A stretch of DNA of 56,479 nt from Planctomycetota bacterium. Lineage in GTDB: Bacteria; Planctomycetota; GCA-002687715. The notes beneath the pieces were generated by a model. The model worked only from the letters and a program-made list of their open reading frames with translations. It had not been told where the DNA came from and searched no databases. How positions within the stretch are numbered: the first letter of the stretch is position 1; each line of letters begins with the position of its first letter. Made by a program: the position numbers and the translations under genes. Positions 26,841 to 35,611 of the stretch are shown piece after piece. The stretch spans positions 1-56,479 of the forward strand of contig NYSS01000106.1 in NCBI GenBank assembly GCA_002683135.1. Direction: 5' to 3'.

Positions 26841-28047
26841 CCAACTCCAGGGCGAAACCCACGGGGTGGCGCCCAGGACGCTCGAGGAACCAGCTCCTGT
26901 TGTTCGCATCACCCATGCGTCCCCAGCCGTCACCGAGGGCGACCAGGTCAAAGCGCGTAAAGCGCCTCGCGATCCGGTCGTACTCAATCGTGCCCGAAAA
27001 TTCCGGCGCGTAGCCCAGCATCAACGGCCCATTCGGCGTCGTCGCCTCCGACGCATCGAAGGTCGACCCCATGTGGGCCGCCCCCTCCGCGCGCATGCGA
27101 ATGAGCTTGTCATTCACGACCTCCACCACGAACTTCAGCTCGGCCTCGTGGACGTCGCCATCCGACCACTCGTGACCCTCGGAATACACGCGCCTCGGGG
27201 TCAGGTGGAATCGGCAGATGCGTACGACGACCGCCCGCGGCGCGGCGATGGTCATCCCGACCTTGGGGCTCGCGGGAATCAACTGCTTCTTGTCCTGCTC
27301 CGTGAGCCACACGAAGTCCGGGCTCGCCTCGAGGAACGAGCGGAGCGCCTTCTTGCGGCGGGCGCGCTCCTTGGCCATCAATGGGAAATCCCCCGTCGTG
27401 CAGTGACCCAGAGAGCCGTCCTCGTTCCGTCGCAACAGGCGAGCGTGAACCTTGAGAACCAGCCCTCCTGCAGGAGGGACTGGTGGTGCAACGGTGGGGT
27501 CCGCGACCAGGTCCGCCACCTTCACCGCGCCCGGCGCGCGCGCCTTCGCCGGCATGCGGCGGAACGCGGCCAGCGCCTTGAACGGATCACCTCCGTTACC
27601 AAGGTGCCGGCCGTTCGCGGCGACGCACTCCATGTAGCCACTCGAAGTCGGGAAGAAGTTCTTCCCCAGGGCCGTCTCCAAGAACCGGCGTTCGGCGTCG
27701 TCCCGTTGCCGGACGACGCTCGTCTCCACGCTCACGGCGACGAAGTTCTTGGCGATAAACGCCGTCGTCCTCTTCGTCCAGAACGCAGACCCCCGGCCCG
27801 CCCTCGCCGCCGTTCAGCAGACGCCGATGGGCCCGCCCCCAGAGCCCGCCCAGATGAAGAGGGGCTTGCCCTCACGCGCCGCTTGCTGGCGCGCCTCCCA
27901 GACGCTGGTGAACCACTGAAGCCGCATCCAAAGCGATTCACCCGGATGCGGCTTGATCAGCGCATGGACATCCTGAAGACCCTGCCCCGCCAGCACGACG
28001 GCCGTGAGGACCCAGACAGAGAGGACTCGAAGGGTGAGGCACTTCAT
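26758..28047 (-). CDS. Exported thioredoxin-like protein with in-frame UGA (candidate selenoprotein)
   Basis: Read through one TGA (27814-27816), the frame gives 429 residues; the two halves are in the same frame with no other stop. Signal peptide about 1-21 (ATG 28047; ATG 28056 is the alternative). Residues 40-110 look like a thioredoxin fold: WFTSVWEARQQAAREGKPLFIW, then GGPIGVC77-Sec78, then FIAKNFVAVSVE and RQRDDAERRFLETALG. This resembles an exported thioredoxin-like family in planctomycetes whose site is near HPLGCT (from memory). The C-terminal 300 residues are not recognised. The downstream half alone would begin at a GTG lacking the signal and active site. A pseudogene or a sequence error is the alternative, but the reading frame is otherwise well preserved. 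Confidence 0.7.
27778..27796 (-). promoter_or_regulatory. Candidate bacterial SECIS hairpin after UGA
   Basis: Nucleotides 18-23 after the UGA (CCGGGG) can pair with 31-36 (UUCUGG), three of six pairs being G-U. The 7-base loop GUCUGCG begins at nucleotide 24 with G. Bacterial SECIS elements lie roughly 16-37 bases after UGA with a G among the first loop bases. The stem is weak, so support is moderate. The stretch contains GGUCUGC, as I recall for the E. coli fdhF SECIS apex. Confidence 0.4.
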
Positions 28048-28148
28048 CGCGCACATCGTCCCAGACTCCGGTGCCGCTTGTCTACAGAAGCCCGAACAAG
28101 GCGCCGGTCCCCATCACGAGGCCCGTGACCCGGCCGCAGCAGTCCGGA

Positions 28149-28538
28149 TCAGACGTCCTGATCGAGGCGGGCAATCCAAGCCTCCGCCACGACCGTGGTC
28201 AGCTCGGGGATCTCATCGAACAGGGGCTCGAGGAGGTGCCGGTGATCGCTGTCGAGGACGACCCCATCGTGGTCACGCACGACGTCGGACCACCGATCGA
28301 GTTCATCCGTCGTAAGGTCCCCTTCGACAAAGCGGGTCAGTACAGCGATGGCGTCGTCCGGCGTCAGGGCGATATCGGGCTGCTCCTCCTCCTCTTCCCC
28401 GGCCTCGTCCCCGGCCTCATCCTCGCCGTCTCCCGCCTCGCCGGACTCCGGACCGCATTCGTCCAGCTCCACCAGCACCTCGTCTGGCGGCCGGTCGTAG
28501 CGGACCAGCGCTCTCAAGATCGACTCTCGGTGGGTCAC
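28149..28538 (-). CDS. Acidic hypothetical protein
   Basis: A 129-residue, strongly acidic protein (starts at GTG 28538) with an Asp/Glu/Gly stretch (about 30-53) between a short N-terminal helix and a helical C-terminal part (DDAIAVLTRFVEGDLTTDELDRWSDVV...). Its start overlaps the stop of the TPR gene (GTGA), making it the last gene of the lipoprotein-mutY-TPR operon. No family recognised; it could be an anti-toxin- or immunity-like small acidic protein, but nothing in the context proves this. Confidence 0.6.
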   Translation of the reverse strand: MTHRESILRALVRYDRPPDEVLVELDECGPESGEAGDGEDEAGDEAGEEEEEQPDIALTPDDAIAVLTRFVEGDLTTDELDRWSDVVRDHDGVVLDSDHRHLLEPLFDEIPELTTVVAEAWIARLDQDV

Positions 28539-29494
28539 GTCAGATCGGCCTCCAACTCAACCAGGACCTCTGCCAGCACGTCACGGAGCCGAGAGGGGTC
28601 ACGCAGATGACCGATGCGCAACGCCAGGGAATTTCGAGCCTCCGGGTCGTCCTCCCGGTTCAGGCTCTTCGCCAATTCCACCAGTTCCGAGACCTCGCGC
28701 ATCACCGTGGGTGTTGTGGCAATCTCTGAGAAGGTGTCAAGGCGATCGGGGCGTTGCTCCAGGTACGGCGACAGCCGAGCAGCGATGTCAGCGGCGAAAT
28801 CGGCGCTGCCTTCCTCGGTCCCGTGCACGATCTCCAGGTCTGGCGGGTCCTCCCCCACGAGACACGCCGGGAGGTAAGGATTCCGCAGCAAGGCGCCGTG
28901 CGCGTAGGCGACCGCGTCCTCAACTCGGCCGACTTCGAGACTGGCGAAGCACCCCACCAGCAATGCGTCGGCCGAGGCCGTCGCCCGATCCGGCAGCGCC
29001 TCAAGACTCGCCTCTGGACGGCCGATCAACAGCTGCACCTCAGCGATCATTTGTCGGACGCCCAGCGGATCAGATGCGTCAGCGTCGAGCACCCGACGCA
29101 GAGAACCGATCGCCTGCTCCCACGCCCCCGCCATCAGATCACAGCGCGCGAGTCCCCCCAACGCCTCGACAATGGCCTCGTCACCGCCGCCGTCCCGAGC
29201 GCCGAGACCCGCCTTCGAACGCGCTCCTTCGAACGCCTCACGCGCCTCTCCGAGATTGCCCTCGCGCAGGTGGACATCTCCGAGCAGGAGATAGCCATCG
29301 GACCGACGGGGGTCGAGATACACAGCCTCACCCGCCGCTTCCAGAGCCGACACGTAATCACCCTGCTGCATCTTCTTCCACGCGTCGAGCAACAACTCAT
29401 CAGCGCGGTCACCTCGAGAGCGGCGAGAGTCCCCGCCCGCGCCCCGACGTCTTCGATCCCACCATGCTCGATTCCCGCGCCCCCGCTCCTTCAC
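28535..29494 (-). CDS. TPR protein in mutY operon
   Basis: A 319-residue protein from GTG 29494, whose GTGA overlaps the mutY stop. The N-terminus is Arg/Gly-rich and basic (about 1-28), followed by TPR-like helices (DAWKKMQQGDYVSALEAAGEAVYLDP, LLGDVHLREGNLGEAREAFEGA). A longer frame upstream exists but runs into mutY. It probably mediates protein contacts. The operon position suggests co-expression with the glycosylase, but not a shared pathway. Confidence 0.75.
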   Translation of the reverse strand: MKERGRGNRAWWDRRRRGAGGDSRRSRGDRADELLLDAWKKMQQGDYVSALEAAGEAVYLDPRRSDGYLLLGDVHLREGNLGEAREAFEGARSKAGLGARDGGGDEAIVEALGGLARCDLMAGAWEQAIGSLRRVLDADASDPLGVRQMIAEVQLLIGRPEASLEALPDRATASADALLVGCFASLEVGRVEDAVAYAHGALLRNPYLPACLVGEDPPDLEIVHGTEEGSADFAADIAARLSPYLEQRPDRLDTFSEIATTPTVMREVSELVELAKSLNREDDPEARNSLALRIGHLRDPSRLRDVLAEVLVELEADLT

Positions 29495-30537
29495 GCTGTT
29501 GCCTCGCGCGCCTGCAAGAGCTTGCGGGTCTCGGTGGTCACGCGCTCCGGGTCGACCTGATCCCACGGAATGAAGCGACAGCCCCGAGGAGCGGGCCCCG
29601 CCACGTCAGCCCGCACCGCGACGGAACGGATGCGGTGATGGGTAATCGCATGACGCGCTTCAGCCACCGGCTCGTATGTACAAACGCCGTCGAAACCGAG
29701 GCCCTCCAGGACCTCGCGGACCACGTCCGGGGCCTCCTCCCCTTCCGGGCCCCAGCGGCCCGGGAGTTCGAGGAAGCCCGGCAAGAGCGAGGCATCGACA
29801 GGCCGCTCGACGAAGAGGAGACTCCCGCCGCGTTCCACCCAACCGCGCGCAGACAGGACCGGGCGCGCCCGTTTCGGCGGGCGCTTCACCGGCAGTTGGG
29901 AGACCCGGCCGCTGGCGCGGGCTCCGCAGAATTCCGCCACGGGACACGCGGAGCAATCCGCGTCCTTTGGCCGACAGAGCAACGCGCCAAGCTCGATGAG
30001 GGCTTCGCTGAAGGCCGCGGCGCACCCCTCGGGGACGTGCGGGAAGAGGTGAGCCTGCAAGCGACGCCGGGTCGTGGCGCTCCCGACGTCACCGTCATCG
30101 TCAAACAGTCGCGCCGCCACGCGCGCCACATTGCCGTCAATCGCAGGGGCCGGCAGATCGAAGGCCAGGCTACGAATCGCTGCGGCCGTGTACGGACCGA
30201 CGCCTGGGAGGCTGAGCAGCGCCTCTTCGTCCGACGGGATCTCACCGGCAAATCGTTCGACCACCGCCAAGGCGCCGCGACGTAGCCCTCGGGCGCGGCG
30301 GTAGTAACCGAGGCCGGACCACGCCGCCACCACGTCGTCCTCCTCCGCAGCGGCGAGCGCCTTGATGTCGGGAAATCGATCGAGGAACGTGACGAACCGA
30401 GGAGCGACGACGTCCACCGTGGTCTGCTGCAGCATCACCTCAGACACCCACGTCGTATACGGGGTGCGCTGTCGACGCCACGGGAGATCGCGGCGGCTAC
30501 CGAGGAACCACTCGACGAGACGCTCCCCGAGCGTCAT
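29491..30537 (-). CDS. mutY: Adenine DNA glycosylase
   Basis: A 348-residue protein with MutY features: catalytic Glu33 in SEVMLQQT and Asp134 in IDGNVARV, HhH motif LPGVGPYTAAAI (110-121), Fe-S cysteines C188-X6-C195-X2-C198-X5-C204, and a C-terminal NUDIX-like domain (about 225-340) for 8-oxoG recognition. It removes adenine opposite 8-oxoguanine. It overlaps the upstream lipoprotein and downstream TPR genes by four bases each. Confidence 0.94.
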   Translation of the reverse strand: MTLGERLVEWFLGSRRDLPWRRQRTPYTTWVSEVMLQQTTVDVVAPRFVTFLDRFPDIKALAAAEEDDVVAAWSGLGYYRRARGLRRGALAVVERFAGEIPSDEEALLSLPGVGPYTAAAIRSLAFDLPAPAIDGNVARVAARLFDDDGDVGSATTRRRLQAHLFPHVPEGCAAAFSEALIELGALLCRPKDADCSACPVAEFCGARASGRVSQLPVKRPPKRARPVLSARGWVERGGSLLFVERPVDASLLPGFLELPGRWGPEGEEAPDVVREVLEGLGFDGVCTYEPVAEARHAITHHRIRSVAVRADVAGPAPRGCRFIPWDQVDPERVTTETRKLLQAREATA

Positions 30538-30992
30538 CCGTTGCCGCGGGACGCCGCCGCCGGACGCGGCGCGTAGTGGACCGTCGAAGTCGGGAAGAAC
30601 CCGCGGGTCTCGGCGTCCTGAACCCCCTCGACATACGGCGGCTCGGGTCTCTGGTCGCCTTGTTTACGCACAAACGCGCGTGTCCGTAACTCAATAAACC
30701 CAGGCGTCAGGACACGGCCACGAGGCGGCGCGCCCCGATCGACCACGTCCCCTTCGGGGATGAACGTGCCACCCAAGACCCAACCGCGGACATGGGGGCC
30801 ACGCGGGGCTCCGCCCTCGGACTTCACACGCAAGGAGACGTCCGCGAACTCAAGCCACCCGCGGGCGCGCATGGCCTCGGGGTGGCTCTCCTCAACAACT
30901 GCACCGCCGCCCTGCTCCGACGGCGCCTGGGTCCATGAGCAACCCACCAGGAGCGACGACACGACAAGGACAAACAACGGACCGGGCTTCAT
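30534..30992 (-). CDS. Hypothetical lipoprotein, first gene of mutY operon
   Basis: A 152-residue product with a lipobox Leu-Val-Gly-Cys (residues 15-18). The mature part is polar and Arg/Pro-rich, with a beta-sandwich-like central segment (RGWLEFADVSLRVKSEGG, VRGWVLGGTFIPEGDVV). It ends in a Pro/Ala-rich tail. Its stop overlaps the mutY ATG (ATGA). No family recognised. Confidence 0.65.
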   Translation of the reverse strand: MKPGPLFVLVVSSLLVGCSWTQAPSEQGGGAVVEESHPEAMRARGWLEFADVSLRVKSEGGAPRGPHVRGWVLGGTFIPEGDVVDRGAPPRGRVLTPGFIELRTRAFVRKQGDQRPEPPYVEGVQDAETRGFFPTSTVHYAPRPAAASRGNG

Positions 30993-31023
30993 GCTTCGGT
31001 GATCTCGCTTCTCAATGGCGAAC

Positions 31024-31422
31024 TCAAGCCTGCGTCGGGCGCGCGCGGGTCGTATGGCGACGAATCTCCGCGACGACCTTCCGCGGAAACGCGCTGGTGT
31101 CGATGGGCTTCTCGACCGTCCCGGCCTCGCAGCCCTTCAACACCTGTTCCGCTACCTGCCGCTGACCCTTATCCGTAACGACCAGGAGGGGTATGTCGTA
31201 GCGCATCGCCGCCTTGCGGAGACGCTCCACGCCCTGCGGGGCTCCGTCCGCCAGATCGAGGTCGACGATCACCATGGTCGGCGCGGCGCGCCCAAGAACT
31301 CGACCAGCTTGGTCGAGCGACCGCTCGCGCACCGTCATGATGTCGTTGGCCTCGAGCAGGTCGGCCATCAGGGTGAGCTGGAACGGGCTCTCGGCCACGA
31401 TCATGACGCTGGCTCGTTGCAT
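31024..31422 (-). CDS. Single-domain receiver (response regulator) protein
   Basis: A 132-residue receiver fold: the phospho-acceptor Asp54 in MVIVDLDLAD, Thr83 in LLVVTD and Lys105 in VEKPID. The usual first acidic pair is reduced to Ala10-Glu11 (MIVAESPF), so metal binding may be altered, though one acid remains. No output domain. The tail is basic (RRHTTRARPTQ). No histidine kinase is nearby. CheY-like signalling or a pseudo-receiver role are both possible. Confidence 0.85.
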   Translation of the reverse strand: MQRASVMIVAESPFQLTLMADLLEANDIMTVRERSLDQAGRVLGRAAPTMVIVDLDLADGAPQGVERLRKAAMRYDIPLLVVTDKGQRQVAEQVLKGCEAGTVEKPIDTSAFPRKVVAEIRRHTTRARPTQA

Positions 31423-31533
31423 CGTTCCTGTGCCTCCCTGGATGGGTTCCCCTACCCCCTCCTCACGGACCCCATCTTATGTCCGCGGCGAAGCCTCGGG
31501 AAGCCAAAACACCTCGTGATGCGTCCAAAACGG

Positions 31534-32082
31534 TCAGCGCGCCATTAACCGCAACTCGTGCTGTCTGAAATAGATGCGGAGAAATCGCGCCCACTCGATC
31601 GGGTCCATATCGCCGTAGTTCGGATGAGCCCACCTCACGTTCGTGAGGAACGCTGGGGTGTGCTCGTGCAGCAACCCGACAAAGCTAGCGGTCCACGCGA
31701 CGTGAGCCTGCTCGAGGTCCGTCGCCGTCATGACCACGCCCCCGGGATCGGTCGCGGGTAGAACTCCCAGATTCTCCGGCAGACGCCAGGTCGTCAGCGC
31801 GAACCGTAACCGGGTCGATTGGCCGACCGAACGTGCGGACGGTCGCGTCAATGCCCCTTGAGCGGCGACCACGCGGAGCTGTTCAACAACGGACGACGCA
31901 GTCAACGCGAGGTGGCGCAGGGTTTCGGCGGCGCTCCAGCCCCTGCCACGGGCGCGGCGCCATGACTCCGGATCCCCTGAGTGGGACGCCCCCAGGGCGT
32001 GGGCCGCGCGGTTCGCCATGCGAACGTCGCGCTCCGCCCGGGTGACGCGCTTGCGCGCCCTGTCGTCAGCTGATGTGGGCAC
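31534..32082 (-). CDS. DinB-like (DUF1569-type) protein
   Basis: From GTG 32082 the product is about 182 residues; internal starts at 32049 or later are possible, since 32082 overlaps the galacturonokinase-like stop by 17 bases. The four-helix DinB pattern is suggested by GWSAAETLRHLALTASSVVEQL, and the C-terminal segment DMDPIEWARFLRIYFRQHELRLM matches the WGRLHYKHLDHHLRQF-type end of DUF1569 proteins. These often bind a metal through three histidines; function is generally unknown. Confidence 0.6.
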   Translation of the reverse strand: MPTSADDRARKRVTRAERDVRMANRAAHALGASHSGDPESWRRARGRGWSAAETLRHLALTASSVVEQLRVVAAQGALTRPSARSVGQSTRLRFALTTWRLPENLGVLPATDPGGVVMTATDLEQAHVAWTASFVGLLHEHTPAFLTNVRWAHPNYGDMDPIEWARFLRIYFRQHELRLMAR

Positions 32083-33241
32083 CGGGTCCCATCCCCACCT
32101 CGTAGATCGTTGAGCTGGACCCGGGCACCGGGTGCAGGTCCCGGTAGACGGCCACGCAGCGCTCCACCGACCCGCGCGCGGTCGGCTCGGCCAGTACCTG
32201 GACCATGCCGCCCCACCCGGCTCCGGCATAACTCGCACCGAAGACCCCCTCCCCAGAGCGCAGCTCGGAGAGCAACGCACGGGTCTCGGGAGTGCCACAT
32301 TCAAAGTTCTGGGTGAGGCTGTCGGCGGACGCCCACATGAGGCGCCCCAGGGCGACCATGTCGCCGCTCGACAGCGCCTGGGAGCCGAGTTTCACCCGCT
32401 TGACCTCAGAGAAATAATGCTCGGCCCGGCGCACGAGCGTCGGTGGCAACTCCTTCCTTCTCCGTCGGTAGGTCTCGGGCGCGATATGGGCCAGGGCAGG
32501 GACCTCCGCCTCCGCTCCCAGCCGCCGGGCCGCCTCGCGACACTCCGCGACCCGATCGTTGTAGGGAGTCTCCTTCAACTGCCTCGGGACCCCGGAATCA
32601 ACGAGGAACCAGGTGAAAGGCGGGGTCCTGCGCGCGACGCGGTGGTATCGAACGGCGCCGTCCTTGCAATCGATCATCACGAGCGCACCCTCCTTGCCGT
32701 TCAGGATCGTCGTCGGATCGAGCACGCCCACGGCGACTCCCGTCGACGCCTGCTCCGCGATACGCACGAGCTCGACCGCGCGCGCCGTCTCGATCTTGAG
32801 CCCGTTGGCTTCAGCCACGGCGAGCAGGACCGCGACCTGGAGCGCGGCGCTCGATGAGATGCCCCCCGGGGGAAGCTCGCCGGCGACCACGCCCTCGATA
32901 CCACGAACGATGACATGGTCGCGCGCGAGGGCACCGACCACACCCTGAACGTACGCCGTCCAGTCATCCGCTGGCGGCCCGTTGTCCCGCGCGATGGACA
33001 CGCACGCGTCGCCTGGGTAGTCCTTCGAAGCGACGCGCACCTCCCCAGCGTCCGTGGGGCGCCAGGTCATGGTGATCCCGCGATCGATGGTGAAACCCGA
33101 CGTCAGGCCATCCTGGTGATCGGTGTGGGCGCCGAGCGGACTCAGCCGGTAAGGCGCGCGCACCCATCGATACGGCACGTCCTCGGCCGACCCGAAACGG
33201 CGCACCACCTCCTCCACCGACGCGTCAGAAACCCCGGACAT
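32066..33241 (-). CDS. GHMP sugar kinase, galacturonokinase-like
   Basis: A 391-residue kinase from ATG 33241 (GGGAGG nine bases upstream). It has the three GHMP motifs: YRLSPLGAHTDHQDG (31-45), GELPPGGISSSAALQVA, and a C-terminal GVFGASYAGAGWGG. The first motif is not the GxxxxxGEHTDY form of galactokinase; it resembles the plant D-galacturonate 1-kinase form (SPYRICPLGAHIDHQGG, from memory), and RRAEHYFSEVKRVKLG with the FECG segment also recalls that family. The likely substrate is galacturonate, from pectin, but galactose is not excluded. It precedes a DinB-like gene. Confidence 0.75.
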   Translation of the reverse strand: MSGVSDASVEEVVRRFGSAEDVPYRWVRAPYRLSPLGAHTDHQDGLTSGFTIDRGITMTWRPTDAGEVRVASKDYPGDACVSIARDNGPPADDWTAYVQGVVGALARDHVIVRGIEGVVAGELPPGGISSSAALQVAVLLAVAEANGLKIETARAVELVRIAEQASTGVAVGVLDPTTILNGKEGALVMIDCKDGAVRYHRVARRTPPFTWFLVDSGVPRQLKETPYNDRVAECREAARRLGAEAEVPALAHIAPETYRRRRKELPPTLVRRAEHYFSEVKRVKLGSQALSSGDMVALGRLMWASADSLTQNFECGTPETRALLSELRSGEGVFGASYAGAGWGGMVQVLAEPTARGSVERCVAVYRDLHPVPGSSSTIYEVGMGPGAHIS

Positions 33242-33448
33242 GGCCCCCATCCTCCCGGGGACCGGCGAACGGAGCAAGGGGGCCGCACGCAAGTACCTCC
33301 AGTACAGGCTGATAGAGCGACAGCTCCGGGAGGCCCCAGGTTGCCTTGACAGCGTCCCCCAGGTCATGGAATCTAGGTGGTCGCGCATGCGTGGCCGTGA
33401 GCCGTGCTGAGCGACGTAGCCCCATCGCAACGACACCCGGAGACACCC

Positions 33449-35515
33449 ATGCTCGCTCGTAGTTTAACTGGCGTGTTACTGCTCGCCCTCATCGGCACGC
33501 CGCTGGCAGCACAGGGAGTCGGCAGCGTCACAGCCGGCCCCTTCAACGTCGAAGCCCCGACCGACCCCCTCAATGGAACCGTCGGCACCCAGGGCAATCT
33601 CGGCGTGGAGTACACCGGCGCCGTCGCTGGCACCGCCGCGCCCCTGGGCAACCTCCTCAACCCGAACGCCAGCGTCGAGTCCTTCTGGGTGACGGCCCGC
33701 GGCACCGTTGACCCGACCACCGGCCTGTGGGTCACCGCTGCGCCCCACACCGTCTACCAGTACGACATGTCCGGCAACCTGCTCTACCAGTTCACTCAAG
33801 CCTCGACCGTCGCCGCGGCGACCTGGGGCCACCGTGACATGGCCGCGGACATGAACGGCGACTACATCATGGTCGCCGATGATGACGGAGTGAACTGCTT
33901 CGATCGCCACGGCAACTACGCCGGCGGCGCCGCGATCAACCCAGCCCCCATCATGGCCGCCAACGGCCCCCAGCTCGTCGGCTTCCCCATCCCACTTCCG
34001 CCGACCACGCTCGGCTCCGCGACCCACCCCGGATTCCCCCGCGGGCTGGCCTACAACCCGAACGGTAACGGCGGCAACGGGTCGCTCTGGACCGCGAACT
34101 TCGCCTCCGACCTCGTCGAATTCGACCTCACCGGCGCCCCGCTGGCGTCCTTCGTGTCGAACGGCCTGTGGTCGGTCTATGGCCTGGCGTGGGATTCCGT
34201 GCGCGGCACCTTGTGGGCGTCGACCTCGCCCAACCAGGGTGACCTCGCAGAGATCGACCCGGCGACAGGCACGGAGACCGGCAACCGCATGGTGCGCGCG
34301 GTCGGTGGCGCCCAGGGTGGCGCCGACATCTGCTATCGCAGCGGCCCCGGCGTGCCACACAGCGAGGTGGTCTACCTGGCGCAGAACACACCTGACGCGG
34401 TGGTCTTCCAGCGTCTGGACCTGTACACGCCAGCGCTTGGCTCAGGCTACATCGACGAGGTCACCATCGAGGTCGACTCCTCCGGCGCATTCCCGGCCGG
34501 CGGCTTCACATCGGGCAACCGCACGTTCTACGACGGCGACACCCTCACGTGGCAATACGGCAACGCCGGCGCCGCCGCGGGTTCACCCGCAGCGTTGCTC
34601 GTCAACATCGACGGCGTCCTAGGCAGCACCCTCGGCGTTCCCGAACTGGTGATCCCGACGCAGTTCTCTTCGCCCCCCGCGAATCCGGCGACGAACTTCG
34701 AGCTTGGGAACACGACCGGGCTCCCGTCCGGCCTCACCGCGCTGGGCCTTGGCCCCGCCCTCGTCGGCGACCCCGCCGCCTCCTTCCCGGCCCCTCCGGG
34801 CTTCTTCCCCGCGGGCGCGGTCATCAGCCTGCAGGCCTTCGTCATCGACGGCATCGGCATCTACACAGGCAACCCGTGGCCGGGCTACGCCACCAACAAG
34901 GCGACCCTGTCGGCCCAGGGCCCGCCCCCGTGCCTGCCCCTCGGTGCGGTCTTCACGGCGAACGGCACCAACAACTTCGGCGCAGCGGTCCCGCTGAACA
35001 CCGCCTACTGGAGCATCGCCAACAACTCGGCGGGCCAGAACATCCTCTCCGTCACCGTGGACTGGGCCGCGGCCAACGTAGTCGGCGCCAACACGACCGT
35101 GTTCGACTACGACCAGGGCGGGATCACGGGTGTGGCGGTCACCACCGGCGTCTTCCAGAACGGCAACTCCACTGTCGCCGGCTGCGAGGGCACGATCGTC
35201 AACGATCCGGGCCTGGACTTCGGGCCCGCCAACAGCATCGTCCCCCCCTGTGATCCGGCCGCGTTCTGCGGCTGGAGCACCACCAGCGCGCTCGCCGGTA
35301 GTTGCCAGAACCTGACCTTCACCTTCGGCGCGGGCGGTGACCCGTTCGGACCAGGTGAGACGTTCGGATGGAACGTCGACACGGACGGCGGCAACGGCAT
35401 CACCGGTGACACCATGGCCGGGCTGCAGTGCACCATCGTCTGGGACAACGGCTGCGTCAGCATCGGCTACCTCGCCGCGACGGTTCCGGGCCTGACCTCG
35501 GTCGCCAACCTCTGA
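33449..35515 (+). CDS. Secreted beta-propeller-like protein
   Basis: A 688-residue protein from ATG 33449, which starts a clean signal peptide (about 1-22, LLLALIGTPLAAQ). The region 60-330 contains repeated Y-x-Y-D and W-x-A-N/F-D-L strands (TPHTVYQYD-type, NGDYIMVADDDG, SLWTANFASDLVEFDLTG, VYGLAWDSVRGTLWAST) like YVTN/NHL propellers. The rest is Gly/Pro/Ala-rich beta domain material with paired cysteines near the C-terminus. An upstream in-frame start (33404) would add an unlikely N-terminal extension. A terminator follows. Function unknown. Confidence 0.7.
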   Translation: MLARSLTGVLLLALIGTPLAAQGVGSVTAGPFNVEAPTDPLNGTVGTQGNLGVEYTGAVAGTAAPLGNLLNPNASVESFWVTARGTVDPTTGLWVTAAPHTVYQYDMSGNLLYQFTQASTVAAATWGHRDMAADMNGDYIMVADDDGVNCFDRHGNYAGGAAINPAPIMAANGPQLVGFPIPLPPTTLGSATHPGFPRGLAYNPNGNGGNGSLWTANFASDLVEFDLTGAPLASFVSNGLWSVYGLAWDSVRGTLWASTSPNQGDLAEIDPATGTETGNRMVRAVGGAQGGADICYRSGPGVPHSEVVYLAQNTPDAVVFQRLDLYTPALGSGYIDEVTIEVDSSGAFPAGGFTSGNRTFYDGDTLTWQYGNAGAAAGSPAALLVNIDGVLGSTLGVPELVIPTQFSSPPANPATNFELGNTTGLPSGLTALGLGPALVGDPAASFPAPPGFFPAGAVISLQAFVIDGIGIYTGNPWPGYATNKATLSAQGPPPCLPLGAVFTANGTNNFGAAVPLNTAYWSIANNSAGQNILSVTVDWAAANVVGANTTVFDYDQGGITGVAVTTGVFQNGNSTVAGCEGTIVNDPGLDFGPANSIVPPCDPAAFCGWSTTSALAGSCQNLTFTFGAGGDPFGPGETFGWNVDTDGGNGITGDTMAGLQCTIVWDNGCVSIGYLAATVPGLTSVANL

Positions 35516-35537
35516 TCTCGAGTCCCCATGAGGCGCG

Positions 35538-35571
35538 AAGGGGCGCGTGGCCATCCGGTCACGCGCCCCTT
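35538..35571 (+). terminator. Intrinsic terminator of secreted propeller gene
   Basis: A perfect 12-bp stem AAGGGGCGCGTG (35538-35549) with CACGCGCCCCTT (35560-35571) and a 10-base loop lies 22 bases after the stop, followed by TTGTCATGT. It is a strong hairpin with a poor U-run and could work in both directions, since the next gene converges. Confidence 0.75.
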
Positions 35572-35611
35572 GTCATGTGCGGGACCCGGACCCACCGGTC
35601 AAGATGACGCC

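Noticed and set aside
26758..27735. Separate 325-codon gene starting at GTG 27735
   Set aside because: It lacks a signal peptide, a Shine-Dalgarno and the thioredoxin-like N-terminus; the upstream frame continues into it through one TGA.
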